Notes: generated by a model from the sequence alone, not told the origin. 47,949 nucleotides of DNA from Nitrospirota bacterium (GCA_016214845.1 JACRMS010000001.1:1-47949), one strand, 5' to 3'; positions 24,625-33,970 are shown, counted from the first letter of the stretch. A program made the numbers and translations.

Positions 24625-27276
24625 TCAGTGCGCCCCGGCCCAGTTTTTCCCGATACCGATGTCTACTTTAATGGGGACGTCGAGCTTGACTGCGTTTTCC
24701 ATTTCTTCTTTAACGAGCGGCATGATTATATCTTTCTCGCCTTCCGGTACTTCAAATAATAATTCATCATGGACCTGAAGGAGCATCCTTGTTTTGAGAT
24801 TTTCCTTTTTCAATCTCCGCCAAATGTTCAGCATCGATATTTTAATTATATCAGCGGCGGAGCCTTGCACCGGGGTGTTGATTGCAAGCCTCTCGCCAAG
24901 CTGTCTTGTATTTTTGTTTGAGCTCTTGAGTTCCGGTATCGCCCTTTTCCTATTGAACATTGTCGCAACGAATCCCGTCCCGGTTGCCTGCCCGATTGTT
25001 TTGTCCATATACTCTTTGACACCGCCGTGTTTTGCAAAGAAGGTATCTATGTAATCCCTTGATTCATCCGGCGGGATCCCAAGCTGCTTGCTCAATCCGA
25101 ACGGGCTGATACCGTAGACAATGCCGAAGTTCACTGTCTTTGCGCGCCTTCTCATTTCAACTGTAACCTCATTGGCTGAACAACCGAATAGTTCTATCGC
25201 GGTCCTTGTGTGAATGTCGCCGTCATGCTGAAAGACCTCGATAAAGCCTTTGTCCCGGCTCAAATGCGCAAGCACGCGAAGCTCTATCTGCGAGTAGTCG
25301 GAAGAAAGAAGCAGGAAACCCTCTTCTGCTATAAAGGCCTCCCGTATCTTTGTGCCCCATTCACCCCTGATCGGGATGTTCTGGAGGTTCGGGTCAGAGC
25401 TGCTCAGCCTTCCGGTTGCGGTAATTGTCTGATTGAATGATGTGTGGAGCCTGCCTGTCTTTGGATTTACCAGCTTCGGAAGCGCGTCAACGTATGTGTT
25501 CTGGAGCTTTGACAATCCTCGGTATTCAATGATCTCTTTAGGAAGTTCATGCTCAAGCGCAAGCTGCTCAAGCACATCAATGTCTGTTGAATATCCTGTC
25601 TTGGTTTTTCTAAGGGTCCGCAGGCCGAGCTTTTCAAACAGAATCTCCTGAAGCTGCTTCGGCGAGTTGATATTGAATTCTTCGCCCGCGATAAAATAAA
25701 TCCTCTTTTCAATGCTCGCAAGCTCCTGCGTCAGTTTTCTGGAAAAGGTATCCATCAAGGGGACATCGATCTTCACGCCAGCCATTTCCATGTCAGCAAG
25801 GACTTCAACCAAAGGCATTTCTATCTCATGAAATAATTTTGCAAGGCCCTCTATTTCAATCTTCGGCCCAAGATGGCTTTTCAATTTCAAAGTAACAGCA
25901 GAGTCTTCGCCTGAGTATTTTGCTGCGCTTTCTACTGAGACTTCCCTGAAATTAAGTTTGCCTTTATCGGTGACATCATTAAATAAAAGTTTTTTGATGC
26001 CGAGATATTCCATGCAGACGTCTTCGAGTCCATGATTTGTCTTGTTTGGATTCAAAAGATAAGAGGCGAGCATGGTGTCAAAGTTAATTCCCTGTAAATT
26101 CATTCCCTCATTTTTCAAAATGATGAAGTCGTATTTAATGTTGTGACCGGTCTTTTTAATCTCAGGGCTTTCAAGAATCGGTTTCAACTTCCCTAACACA
26201 TATTCTTTAGATAGTTGTTCCGGCACGCCAAGATATGAATGGGCCAGCGGGACGTAAAAAGCTTTCTCAGGATGTATAGAAAAAGATATGCCGACAAGCT
26301 CCGCTGTAACCGGCGACTTGGAGGTCGTCTCGGTATCAATTGTTACCTCATCTTTTATTAATGAGAGAGCGTCTTCAAGGGTGTTTTTATCAAGGACAGT
26401 GATATATTCCGTTTTATCATCAGCGGATGTCTCCGGAACGAGCTTTATCAGACTGCTGAACTCGAACCTGCGGAAATACTCCATTAACTTTGCCCATTCC
26501 GGTTCACCGGGTTTCAGGTCTTTGACCTTTACATCAAGAGGAACGTCAGGATGGATCGTTGCGAGCTCTTTGCTGAGCTTAATGTTCTCAATATTGTCAG
26601 ACACGGCTTTTTGCGCCTTGGCGTTTTTGATTTTGGAACGGTTTTGCAGGAGGTTGTCGAGGCTGCCGAATTCCTGCAAAAGCTTTACAGCGGTTTTTTC
26701 TCCGATGCCGGGGGCGCCTGGAATATTGTCTGACGTGTCTCCCATGAGGGCGATGATCTCAGGAAAGCGGGACGGCTCAACGCCAAAGCGTTCAAGGACG
26801 TCTTTCTCCTCAGTGATCTTCTCCTTCATGGTGTCATACAATTTGATCTTCGGGCTTACCACCTGACACATGTCCTTGTCTCCCGTGACGATAAAGACAT
26901 CAAGCCCTTCCGCCTCTGCCTCTTTTGCAAGAACGCCCAATATGTCATCGGCCTCGTAACCGGGCTTTTCAATCGTCAGAATATTAAAAGCATCGATTAT
27001 CTCCTTGATCAACGGGACCTGCTGCCTGAGTTCATCCGGCATTCCCGGACGGTGTGCTTTGTACGCCTCGTATGCTGCGTGTCTCGTGGTCGGGTGCGGC
27101 GTGTCAAATACTATCGCAAAATAATCAGGGTTTTTCTCTCTCAATATCTTTAATATCATGTTGGTGAAACCGTAAATCGCGTTGGTGGGAAAGCCGCTTG
27201 AATTGGACAGATTTCTGATAGCGTAGAATGCGCGGTAGAAGTAAGAATTGCCGTCAATGAGGTAGAGGGTTGGCAT
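24625..27276 (-). CDS. polA: DNA polymerase I
   Basis: 883 residues with all three Pol I domains. The 5' nuclease (1-290) shows LIDGNSYFYRAFYAI, TGDKDMCQ and GDTSDNIPGAPGIGEKTA. The 3'-5' proofreading domain (about 300-480) keeps its acidic residues (IDTETT, GHNIKYDF, YSGEDSA), so proofreading should be active. The polymerase domain has motif A SSDYSQIELRVLAHLS, motif B RRRAKTVNFGIVYGIS and motif C LQVHDELLFEVP. It fills gaps after excision repair and removes RNA primers. uvrA, the UvrD-type helicase and exonuclease III elsewhere in the window work in the same repair routes. Confidence 0.97.
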   Translation of the reverse strand: MPTLYLIDGNSYFYRAFYAIRNLSNSSGFPTNAIYGFTNMILKILREKNPDYFAIVFDTPHPTTRHAAYEAYKAHRPGMPDELRQQVPLIKEIIDAFNILTIEKPGYEADDILGVLAKEAEAEGLDVFIVTGDKDMCQVVSPKIKLYDTMKEKITEEKDVLERFGVEPSRFPEIIALMGDTSDNIPGAPGIGEKTAVKLLQEFGSLDNLLQNRSKIKNAKAQKAVSDNIENIKLSKELATIHPDVPLDVKVKDLKPGEPEWAKLMEYFRRFEFSSLIKLVPETSADDKTEYITVLDKNTLEDALSLIKDEVTIDTETTSKSPVTAELVGISFSIHPEKAFYVPLAHSYLGVPEQLSKEYVLGKLKPILESPEIKKTGHNIKYDFIILKNEGMNLQGINFDTMLASYLLNPNKTNHGLEDVCMEYLGIKKLLFNDVTDKGKLNFREVSVESAAKYSGEDSAVTLKLKSHLGPKIEIEGLAKLFHEIEMPLVEVLADMEMAGVKIDVPLMDTFSRKLTQELASIEKRIYFIAGEEFNINSPKQLQEILFEKLGLRTLRKTKTGYSTDIDVLEQLALEHELPKEIIEYRGLSKLQNTYVDALPKLVNPKTGRLHTSFNQTITATGRLSSSDPNLQNIPIRGEWGTKIREAFIAEEGFLLLSSDYSQIELRVLAHLSRDKGFIEVFQHDGDIHTRTAIELFGCSANEVTVEMRRRAKTVNFGIVYGISPFGLSKQLGIPPDESRDYIDTFFAKHGGVKEYMDKTIGQATGTGFVATMFNRKRAIPELKSSNKNTRQLGERLAINTPVQGSAADIIKISMLNIWRRLKKENLKTRMLLQVHDELLFEVPEGEKDIIMPLVKEEMENAVKLDVPIKVDIGIGKNWAGAH

Positions 27277-27388
27277 GGATTTAAGAGTATCAAATGTGTT
27301 ACATTAATGCAATTAAAGCCCCGGTGCAATCGCTGAGCGGAGACTTTTTTTAATAAGCGATAATTATATTTGGATAATATTTTTTGTT

Positions 27389-27417
27389 TTGACTCCTGCA
27401 ATTTTTTCTCTTATACT
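27389..27417 (+). promoter_or_regulatory. Sigma70-type promoter of the cytochrome/FeS/NrfD operon
   Basis: TTGACT (27389-27394), an exact 17-bp spacer, then TATACT (27412-27417). The expected start near 27424 gives a leader of about 60 nt ending in GAAGGAG before the ATG at 27486. The same two hexamers with the same spacing precede the helicase gene at 31936. Confidence 0.7.
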
Positions 27418-27485
27418 TTTAACCCTGAGTAGCAGTCTTAAATCACTTTTCTTTTAATACTAAATTTATTGAAGGAGTATAAAAT

Positions 27486-28118
27486 ATGAAACGCTCCATC
27501 TTTATGCTCTCCCTGCTCATTGCAGTGTGTTTCTGCATAGCATCTCTTCCTCATTACGCAATCGCTGTTCACGAAGAAGCCCCGGTACATGGCGAGCCTG
27601 CTATTAAAGAAGAGGTCCCCTTTGACACGCCTGTCGAAGAGATAGCCAAATATCTTGCCCCCATGAATGAATTAAACATATTCCCATGCGCAGACTGTCA
27701 TGACGCAAGCTGGGAGACAAATTCTCAAAAACGCGAATTAGGGCCGCCGCACGATGAAACCCCGGGTAAGTTCCTGAACCACGACTCTGAAAACAGGTGG
27801 TGTCTTGATTGCCACAGCGCAAAAAGCAGAAATATGTTTCAGCTCTTAAACGGCAAGCTTGTCGAGTTCAAGGAATATTATAAAGTTTGTGAGCAGTGCC
27901 ATAAGAGGATCTATCGTGAATGGAAGATGGGCGTACACGGCAAAAGGACCGGCATGTGGAATGGCGACAAGCAGTGGATGCACTGCACCCAGTGTCACAA
28001 TCCGCACAATCCGCCGTTTCAGCCTATAAAGCCGATGCCGGCGCCGAGAAAACCCCTGAGTGTGAGATTAACGGATACGACCGAGAGCGTTGCTGCTGAG
28101 AGCAAGGCTGCTCACTAA
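27486..28118 (+). CDS. Periplasmic tetraheme cytochrome c
   Basis: 210 residues. A Sec signal peptide (MKRSIFMLSLLIAVCFCIAS, end near residue 27) is followed by four CxxCH heme sites: CADCH (68-72), CLDCH (106-110), CEQCH (135-139) and CTQCH (167-171). Extra His residues (HDASW, CHNPHNPP) may be distal ligands. It is the first gene of an operon with a four-cluster ferredoxin and an NrfD-type membrane subunit, so it probably exchanges electrons between them and periplasmic partners. The Pro-rich tail after residue 175 has no evident function. Confidence 0.9.
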   Translation: MKRSIFMLSLLIAVCFCIASLPHYAIAVHEEAPVHGEPAIKEEVPFDTPVEEIAKYLAPMNELNIFPCADCHDASWETNSQKRELGPPHDETPGKFLNHDSENRWCLDCHSAKSRNMFQLLNGKLVEFKEYYKVCEQCHKRIYREWKMGVHGKRTGMWNGDKQWMHCTQCHNPHNPPFQPIKPMPAPRKPLSVRLTDTTESVAAESKAAH

Positions 28119-28138
28119 AATATATTGGAGGCGGAGCA

Positions 28139-29080
28139 ATGTCAGAAGATACAAAAGAAAAAAACAATAGCCTGATAACAAGGCGGAAACTTCTTGCCGG
28201 TCTTGCAGCTGGCGCTGCTGCACTTGCTTTACCAGTAAAAAACGCTGACGCCTATGTTGTTGAAGAATATTTAAGGCAGCATTTTAAACGGCTGACCCCT
28301 GAAGAATTAAAGGGCATCCTCAAAAAGACTGAAGAGGAATTATCATTTAAATACGGCAAGCAGATCAATGTAAAAGCGACCCCTCCAATGGACAATGTTT
28401 TATACGGCTACGCCCTCGACCTCTCGCGGTGTGTCGGCTGCAGAAGATGTGTATACGGATGCGTTAATGAAAACAATCTCTCCAGAAATCCCCAGATCCA
28501 ATGGATAAAGGTATTGGAGTTTGAGAAAGAAAACCCAAAGTGGCAGATACTTGAAGAATCAAACCGCTATTATGAACCAGAACAAGTCCCTGAAAAGGGG
28601 AAATTTTATGTCCCTGTTCAGTGCCAGCAGTGCAAAAACCCGCCTTGCGTAAAGGTATGTCCTGTTCAGGCCACCTGGCAGGAGCCGGACGGGATAGTGG
28701 TGGTGGATTACAATTGGTGTATCGGCTGCAGGTTCTGCATGGCTGCCTGTCCGTACGGCGCGAGGAACTTTAACTGGGGCAAACCGTACGTGCCCAACGA
28801 GGAAATTAATCCCAACATGCATTATCTCGGCAACAGGCCTCAGTACAAAGGCGTGGTCGGCAAATGCACATTCTGTATTCAAAGGTCCAGAGAGGGCAGA
28901 TACACGGCCTGTGTTGAGGCGTGCCCGGTCGGCGCGAGAAAGTTCGGCAATCTTTTAGATCCGAAAAGCGAGATACGCTATATACTTGAAAACCTGAAAG
29001 TGTTCAGACTGAAAGAGGAGCTTGATACCAACCCCAAATTCTTTTACTTTTTCAGCATGGGTATGCCGGTCAAAAGTTAA
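28139..29080 (+). CDS. Tat-exported 4x[4Fe-4S] ferredoxin subunit (NrfC/DsrO/TtrB-like)
   Basis: 313 residues. The N-terminus has a twin-arginine signal (Arg15-Arg16 in LITRRKLLAGLAAGAAAL), placing the mature protein in the periplasm. Four cubane cluster sets are visible: CVGCRRCVYGC, CQQCKNPPCVKVCP, CIGCRFCMAACP and CTFCIQRS with CVEACP. This is the electron-transfer subunit of CISM-type and NrfCD-type complexes. It lies 20 bp after the cytochrome gene with a GGAGG site and 32 bp before the NrfD-like gene. The three likely form a quinol:cytochrome electron-transfer unit; no molybdopterin catalytic subunit is present. Confidence 0.9.
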   Translation: MSEDTKEKNNSLITRRKLLAGLAAGAAALALPVKNADAYVVEEYLRQHFKRLTPEELKGILKKTEEELSFKYGKQINVKATPPMDNVLYGYALDLSRCVGCRRCVYGCVNENNLSRNPQIQWIKVLEFEKENPKWQILEESNRYYEPEQVPEKGKFYVPVQCQQCKNPPCVKVCPVQATWQEPDGIVVVDYNWCIGCRFCMAACPYGARNFNWGKPYVPNEEINPNMHYLGNRPQYKGVVGKCTFCIQRSREGRYTACVEACPVGARKFGNLLDPKSEIRYILENLKVFRLKEELDTNPKFFYFFSMGMPVKS

Positions 29081-29112
29081 AAGAAATACTTTTCATAAAG
29101 GGAGATATTACT

Positions 29113-30333
29113 ATGCCAGTGGATACAATAAACGGAATTGCAAGAACCATATTCAAAGGCAGCAAAGCTTACAAGACCTGGGTAGGAGTTCTGTCATTAT
29201 TTGCGGCACTCGGGATTGGTCTATATTATATACAGGCAACTCAGGGTCTTATCGCAACTAACATGAGGGACCAGGTTTCCTGGGGCTGGTACATTGCCAA
29301 CTTCACGTTCCTTGTCGGTGTTGCCGCCGCAGCCGTTGTGCTTGTCATTCCTTACTATATATATAAATACAAGCCTATCGGCGACATCGTGCTTATCGGC
29401 GAATGCATGGCGGTCGCCGCGGTCTCAATGTGCCTCATGTTCATCCTGCTTGACATGGGCAGCCCTGAAAGGTTCTGGCATCTTATCCCCGGTCTCGGCA
29501 TCTTTAATTTTCCGCAATCTATTCTGACCTGGGACGTTGTCGTATTAAACGGTTACTTGGCCCTGAATTTATTCCTTGTAGTCTACGCACTTTCAAAAAT
29601 CTATCAGGGTCAGGAATATAAAACGAAATTTATCTGGCCGTTCATTGTATTATCCATCCCTGCCGCGATCAGTATCCATACAGTTACTGCATTTTTATAT
29701 CTCGGACTTCCGGCGAGGCCTTTCTGGAACGCAGCGGTATTGGCGCCAAGATTTATAGCCTCAGCATTCTGTTCAGGGCCTGCTTTTATGCTTCTTATTT
29801 TCCAGATAGTCAGGAAAAACACCAAATTGAACATCAAAGATGAGGCGCTTTTCAAGGTCGGGGAATTGATTACATGGGCGATGGCCTTTAACCTCTTTTT
29901 CCTCATAGCTGAAATATTCAAGGAGCGTTATTCCGCCACTGCTCATCTTGCCCCGATGAATTATCTCTTTTATGGACTTCACGGGCATGATCATCTTGTT
30001 CCCTGGATATGGACCGCGGTAATATTTAATTCAATCGCCTTTTTGATTTTACTGATGCCGTCTTTAAGGAAGAATTTCACAACGCTTAACATTGCATGCG
30101 TGCTGATCTTCATAGGGGTTTATATCGAAAAGGGCATAGGGCTGGTCTTCCCTGGTTTTGCCCCTGATACGTTGGGCGAAATATACGATTACATGCCTAA
30201 TTCGCTTGAGCTTGTGATCTCCCTTGCCGTCTGGGCGATCGGGCTTTTGATTTTTACCGTATTCGCAAAAGTTACAATAGCAATAAAGACAGGCGAAATC
30301 GGCCACGCCGGCGCAGCTTCACACGAACACTAA
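29113..30333 (+). CDS. nrfD: NrfD/PsrC-type membrane subunit
   Basis: 406 residues with nine or ten hydrophobic helices, matching the NrfD/polysulfide reductase PsrC family of quinone-interacting membrane anchors. Conserved-looking pieces include WGWYIANFTFLVGVAAAAVV, ILLDMGSPERFWHLIPG and SILTWDVVVLNGYLALN. It would oxidise or reduce menaquinone and pass electrons to the Fe-S subunit in the periplasm. The operon ends right after it at a strong terminator (30357-30386). Confidence 0.9.
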   Translation: MPVDTINGIARTIFKGSKAYKTWVGVLSLFAALGIGLYYIQATQGLIATNMRDQVSWGWYIANFTFLVGVAAAAVVLVIPYYIYKYKPIGDIVLIGECMAVAAVSMCLMFILLDMGSPERFWHLIPGLGIFNFPQSILTWDVVVLNGYLALNLFLVVYALSKIYQGQEYKTKFIWPFIVLSIPAAISIHTVTAFLYLGLPARPFWNAAVLAPRFIASAFCSGPAFMLLIFQIVRKNTKLNIKDEALFKVGELITWAMAFNLFFLIAEIFKERYSATAHLAPMNYLFYGLHGHDHLVPWIWTAVIFNSIAFLILLMPSLRKNFTTLNIACVLIFIGVYIEKGIGLVFPGFAPDTLGEIYDYMPNSLELVISLAVWAIGLLIFTVFAKVTIAIKTGEIGHAGAASHEH

Positions 30334-30356
30334 TAAACAATTTTTTTATCAGCGAT

Positions 30357-30386
30357 GGCAGGAGGCAACAGCCTCCTGCCTTTTTT
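30357..30386 (+). terminator. Rho-independent terminator of the NrfD operon
   Basis: A perfect 10-bp GC-rich stem GGCAGGAGGC/GCCTCCTGCC with an AACA loop, followed by six T residues. Confidence 0.92.
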
Positions 30387-30391
30387 ATTAA

Positions 30392-30423
30392 TAAAAATGC
30401 CGCCGGAATCATCCCGGCGGCAT
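30392..30423 (-). terminator. Rho-independent terminator of the cysC/sulfotransferase operon
   Basis: On the minus strand, ATGCCGCCGG and CCGGCGGCAT form a 10-bp stem with a 7-nt loop followed by a short T run. Together with the plus-strand terminator next to it, it insulates the two convergent operons. Confidence 0.85.
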
Positions 30424-30452
30424 ATGGATCAACACTAAATTATAAGCAACTC

Positions 30453-31100
30453 TTAATCTGAATTATCTGAACAGGCGTTGCATTTCAACTCCTCAATCAG
30501 TCCCTTGTCATTCAAGTGCTTAACAATTGTGTCAACAGTCTCCGATAAGGTCAACCTGTTAGTCTCAACCACAATATCCGGGCAATCAGGCACTTCATAA
30601 GGATCGTTCACGCCTGTAAAGGACTTTATCTGTCCTGAAAGCGCTTTCTTGTAAAGCGACTTGGGGTCTCTTTCAATACAAACGCTTACCGGACAATTTA
30701 CAAAGACCTCTATAAATTCATTTGCTTCAACAAGGCTCCTGGCGGTCTCCCGGTCTTCCTTAAACGGCGAAACAAAGGCACAGATGGTGATTATGCCTGC
30801 ATCAACAAAGAGTTTTGCCACCTCCGCAATCCTGCGGATATTTTCCTGCCTGTCTTCCTTTGAAAAACCGAGGTCCCTATTAAGTCCGTGACGCATATTG
30901 TCGCCGTCAAGGACATATGTATGCGCACCCATTTCGTGCAGCCGTTTTTCAAGCTCACGGGCAATTGATGTCTTGCCGGAGGCTGGAAGCCCTGTCAGCC
31001 ATATAACAACTGAGGCGTGCCCTTTGAGTTTCCTCCTGTCCGCTTTTGAAATCTCGAATGCCACCCAGTAGACATCACTCTTTGGTTTTTTTGAGTCCAT
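30453..31100 (-). CDS. cysC: Adenylylsulfate kinase (APS kinase)
   Basis: 215 residues. It phosphorylates APS to PAPS. Walker A GLPASGKT (37-44), DGDNMRHGLNRDLGFS (substrate lid and APS contacts), ENIRRIAEVAKLF, FVSPFKEDRE and IYR-like SLYKKALSGQIKSFTG are all present, so it should be active. The C-terminal CNACSDNSD tail is unusual. No ATP sulfurylase or PAPS reductase lies alongside; instead a sulfotransferase gene precedes it in the same direction, 28 bp away, which points to PAPS use as sulfate donor rather than assimilation. Confidence 0.94.
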   Translation of the reverse strand: MDSKKPKSDVYWVAFEISKADRRKLKGHASVVIWLTGLPASGKTSIARELEKRLHEMGAHTYVLDGDNMRHGLNRDLGFSKEDRQENIRRIAEVAKLFVDAGIITICAFVSPFKEDRETARSLVEANEFIEVFVNCPVSVCIERDPKSLYKKALSGQIKSFTGVNDPYEVPDCPDIVVETNRLTLSETVDTIVKHLNDKGLIEELKCNACSDNSD

Positions 31101-31128
31101 AATTTTTCTCCTTATTAAAAATAAAATC

Positions 31129-31827
31129 TTACAAGTAACCCAGGTCCCTCAAACGTGCCTTGATTATCTCCGGATCTTCAGTTTCTTCAGAGGCTGCAAA
31201 TTGAGCTGTCTCATCGGATTGCTGCGCCCGGTTCCTGTATAAAGAACTATCCACGACTTTTGTCATATCCTGCATATTCAGTTTTGTTCCAAGAAAGCTG
31301 CCGATATTTTCAGCTGCAGCAACAGGGTCATCTATCGCATCTGAATAATTCACATAGAGCACTTCCATGTTCTCCTGCTGCCCCATCCATTTCTTTACTT
31401 CTTCAAGATGGACCGAATAGTTTTGCCTTAAGACATTGTCATCAATATTGTCTTCCTTCTGCTGAAGCCTCGCGGCCATTTTTTTCTGCGAAGCCAGGAT
31501 CTCGTCAATGCTTCTCAGCATAAATATGATCCTGTATCTGAATTTTTTATCCATATTCAGATACCGCAATAAGGGCGAAACTATTTTGACCACCTTGCCG
31601 CGCGCGAGATCAAGCCACGAGTTATCTTTCTCTAAGTCCTTCACCTTCTCAAACTCATAATATCCTTTCGGATTGTCCTCGTCGGGCTTCCTGATATTAT
31701 CAATCAATAAAGGCATCTTACACGCGTCCAGCATTTTCATCATCATTGAAGTGCCTGAACGTGGGAGCCCGGAAACTACAATTATAGTGTCACCGGGATT
31801 ACATCCATTTGATGGAACATTGGCCAT
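31129..31827 (-). CDS. PAPS-dependent sulfotransferase family protein
   Basis: 232 residues. The 5'-phosphosulfate loop is VVSGLPRSGTSMMMKML (conserved Arg-Ser-Gly-Thr at 23-26), and the 3'-phosphate region is FMLRSIDEILASQKKM. VLYVNYSDAIDDP and the C-terminal LYRNR block are family-like. It is shorter than many sulfotransferases but has both PAPS-binding parts. A good GAGGAG ribosome site precedes the ATG. Paired with cysC, it probably sulfates a sugar, lipid, peptide or polysaccharide; the acceptor is not evident. Confidence 0.85.
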   Translation of the reverse strand: MANVPSNGCNPGDTIIVVSGLPRSGTSMMMKMLDACKMPLLIDNIRKPDEDNPKGYYEFEKVKDLEKDNSWLDLARGKVVKIVSPLLRYLNMDKKFRYRIIFMLRSIDEILASQKKMAARLQQKEDNIDDNVLRQNYSVHLEEVKKWMGQQENMEVLYVNYSDAIDDPVAAAENIGSFLGTKLNMQDMTKVVDSSLYRNRAQQSDETAQFAASEETEDPEIIKARLRDLGYL

Positions 31828-31935
31828 TAGCTGTCTCCTCGTTATTTACATTTAAAAAAACAGAGCTCAGTCAAAAACCTGAACCCTCCTGTTTATAATA
31901 TAACGGCAGAAACTGCCGGAAAGTTTAATGCCGGT

Positions 31936-31964
31936 TTGACTCTGATTTAACCTTCTTTTATACT
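31936..31964 (+). promoter_or_regulatory. Sigma70-type promoter of the helicase gene
   Basis: TTGACT (31936-31941), 17-bp spacer, TATACT (31959-31964). The predicted start is only about 11 nt before the ATG at 31982, and no Shine-Dalgarno site is seen, so the leader is very short. Confidence 0.65.
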
Positions 31965-31981
31965 GAAGCTGTGCAACTTAA

Positions 31982-33970
31982 ATGAAGAAATACGAAATCA
32001 AGACATCTTCCGCTTTTAAACCTTCAATAGATTATTCATCGTATCTCAATTCTGAACAGCTCAACGCGGTAACGTCCGGCCACGGCCCGTCTCTTGTCAT
32101 TGCCGGAGCTGGCTCGGGAAAGACAAGGGTTGTTACTTATAAGGTAGCATATCTTATGGAAAAAGGCATACCCCCTTCAAGAATAATGCTTCTTACCTTT
32201 ACCAACCGGGCGGCGCGTGAAATGCTCCACAGGGTGGAGCTTCTGATAAAGGGAGAGGCAAGAAAGGTATGGGGCGGTACGTTTCATCACACCGGCAATA
32301 TTATCCTCCGGCAATATGGCGATGAGGTCGGGCTGAACACCAATTTCACAATCCTTGACAGTGAAGACACGAAAGACCTCATAGACTCCTGTGTAGCCGA
32401 GCTTAACCTGAGGGCGGACAAGATGTTTCCAAAGGGAAAGATAATCCTTGAGGTCATTAATCGCGCAACAGGCTCTGAAAGGACGATTGCCGATGTAATT
32501 GAGAATGACTTCTCGTACCTTCTCGTTTTCGCGCAAGAGATAGAGAAGGTGAGTGAGCTGTATGTTAAAAAGAAGAAGGCCATGAGCCTCGTGGACTTTG
32601 ACGACCTGCTTTATTACTGGAAAAAGATCTTAGTTGAGGCCCCGGCGATAAAAGAAAAACTTTCAGACAGGTTTCTCTACATCCTTGTGGATGAATATCA
32701 GGACACAAATAAAATCCAGGCGGAGATAGTCGACCTTATGGCATCAAAACACAGAAACCTCATGGTGGTCGGGGATGACGCCCAGTCCATTTATTCTTTC
32801 AGGGGCGCGTGCTTTGATAACATAATAAACTTCCCGGAGAGATATCCCGACGCAAAGATCTTCAAACTCACCACAAACTACAGGAGCACCGAAGAAATCC
32901 TGGCCCTTGCAAATGAGAGCATCTCCTGCAACAGGAGGCAATTCCCGAAGTCACTGGATTCGGTCCAGAGAAGGGGCGCCCTGCCCGCGCTCGTGCCTCT
33001 TCAAAATTTATCGCAGGAAGCGGAGTTTGTATCGCAGCGGATACTCGACCTCATTGACGAAGGCGTGCCGCTGAAAGACATTGCGGTCCTCTACCGTTCG
33101 CATTATCAGTCCATGGAATTACAGATGGAGCTGACAAGGAGAAGGATACCGTACGAGGTGCGGTCGGGCATGAGGTTCTTTGAACAGGCGCACATAAAAG
33201 ACATCATCTCATACCTGAGGGCCGCCTTAAATCCGATGGATGAGATTTCCTGGACCAGGATTTTGAAGCTCATCCCCGGTATAGGAAACGTGACCGCAAA
33301 AAAGGTCTGGGAATTCATCAGGGCCTCGGAACATCCCTTTGAGACGGCAGTGTCGGAGGACATCACAAAGATGCTTTCACGCAGGGCAAAGGACAACTGG
33401 AAGACATATAAAACAAGCCTTGAGACGTTAAAAGACGAAACCGTTTTAAACCACCCCGCAGAGGCAATAAGGGAGATACTTGAGAGTGGTTACATTGCCT
33501 ACCTGCAAAGCAATTATGAAAACTACGAAGACAGGCTGGAGGACATCGAGCAACTGTCAAATTACTCCGGGCACTTTCAATCCACAAGAGAATTTCTGAG
33601 CGACCTTGCCCTGCTGACAAGTGTTCAGGCAGAAGATGTAGTCGAGCCGGAAGAAGAATCTGAATCGATTGTCCTCTCTACCATTCACCGCGCAAAGGGG
33701 CTGGAGTGGTCCAGGGTATTTATGATCGGGCTTGCGGACGGCAGTTTTCCAACTTCAAAATCCATGGGCAGCCTTCAGGGGGAGGAAGAGGAGAGGAGGG
33801 TTTTTTACGTTGCCGTCACAAGGGCAAAGGACGAACTCTATCTCTGCTATCCTGTCATGGATGACAGATGGCAGGGCGGCTCCATTATAAAAAGGCCCTC
33901 TCAGTTTATCCAGGAGCTGCCGGAGAGGACTTACGAGAAGTGGGAGATAGAGGGACAGGAAGCCGGATAG
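31982..33970 (+). CDS. UvrD/Rep/PcrA-type superfamily 1 DNA helicase
   Basis: 662 residues. SF1A motifs in order: Q motif LNSEQLNAV, motif I AGAGSGKTR (Lys47), Ia LTFTNRAAREM, II ILVDEYQDTN, III VVGDDAQSIYSFRG, IV LTTNYRS, V STIHRAKGLEW, VI RVFYVAVTRAKDELYL. It is a 3'-5' helicase for repair or replication restart. It lacks the C-terminal extension of some UvrD proteins. Its 3' end overlaps the convergent sensor kinase gene by 65 bp. Confidence 0.92.
   Translation: MKKYEIKTSSAFKPSIDYSSYLNSEQLNAVTSGHGPSLVIAGAGSGKTRVVTYKVAYLMEKGIPPSRIMLLTFTNRAAREMLHRVELLIKGEARKVWGGTFHHTGNIILRQYGDEVGLNTNFTILDSEDTKDLIDSCVAELNLRADKMFPKGKIILEVINRATGSERTIADVIENDFSYLLVFAQEIEKVSELYVKKKKAMSLVDFDDLLYYWKKILVEAPAIKEKLSDRFLYILVDEYQDTNKIQAEIVDLMASKHRNLMVVGDDAQSIYSFRGACFDNIINFPERYPDAKIFKLTTNYRSTEEILALANESISCNRRQFPKSLDSVQRRGALPALVPLQNLSQEAEFVSQRILDLIDEGVPLKDIAVLYRSHYQSMELQMELTRRRIPYEVRSGMRFFEQAHIKDIISYLRAALNPMDEISWTRILKLIPGIGNVTAKKVWEFIRASEHPFETAVSEDITKMLSRRAKDNWKTYKTSLETLKDETVLNHPAEAIREILESGYIAYLQSNYENYEDRLEDIEQLSNYSGHFQSTREFLSDLALLTSVQAEDVVEPEEESESIVLSTIHRAKGLEWSRVFMIGLADGSFPTSKSMGSLQGEEEERRVFYVAVTRAKDELYLCYPVMDDRWQGGSIIKRPSQFIQELPERTYEKWEIEGQEAG

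Noticed and set aside
24585-24628. CTTTCTACTAACTACC-like text resembling the core of repeats B and C
   Set aside because: Too short and without the inverted ends; perhaps a scrap of the element, but not supportable as a fourth copy.
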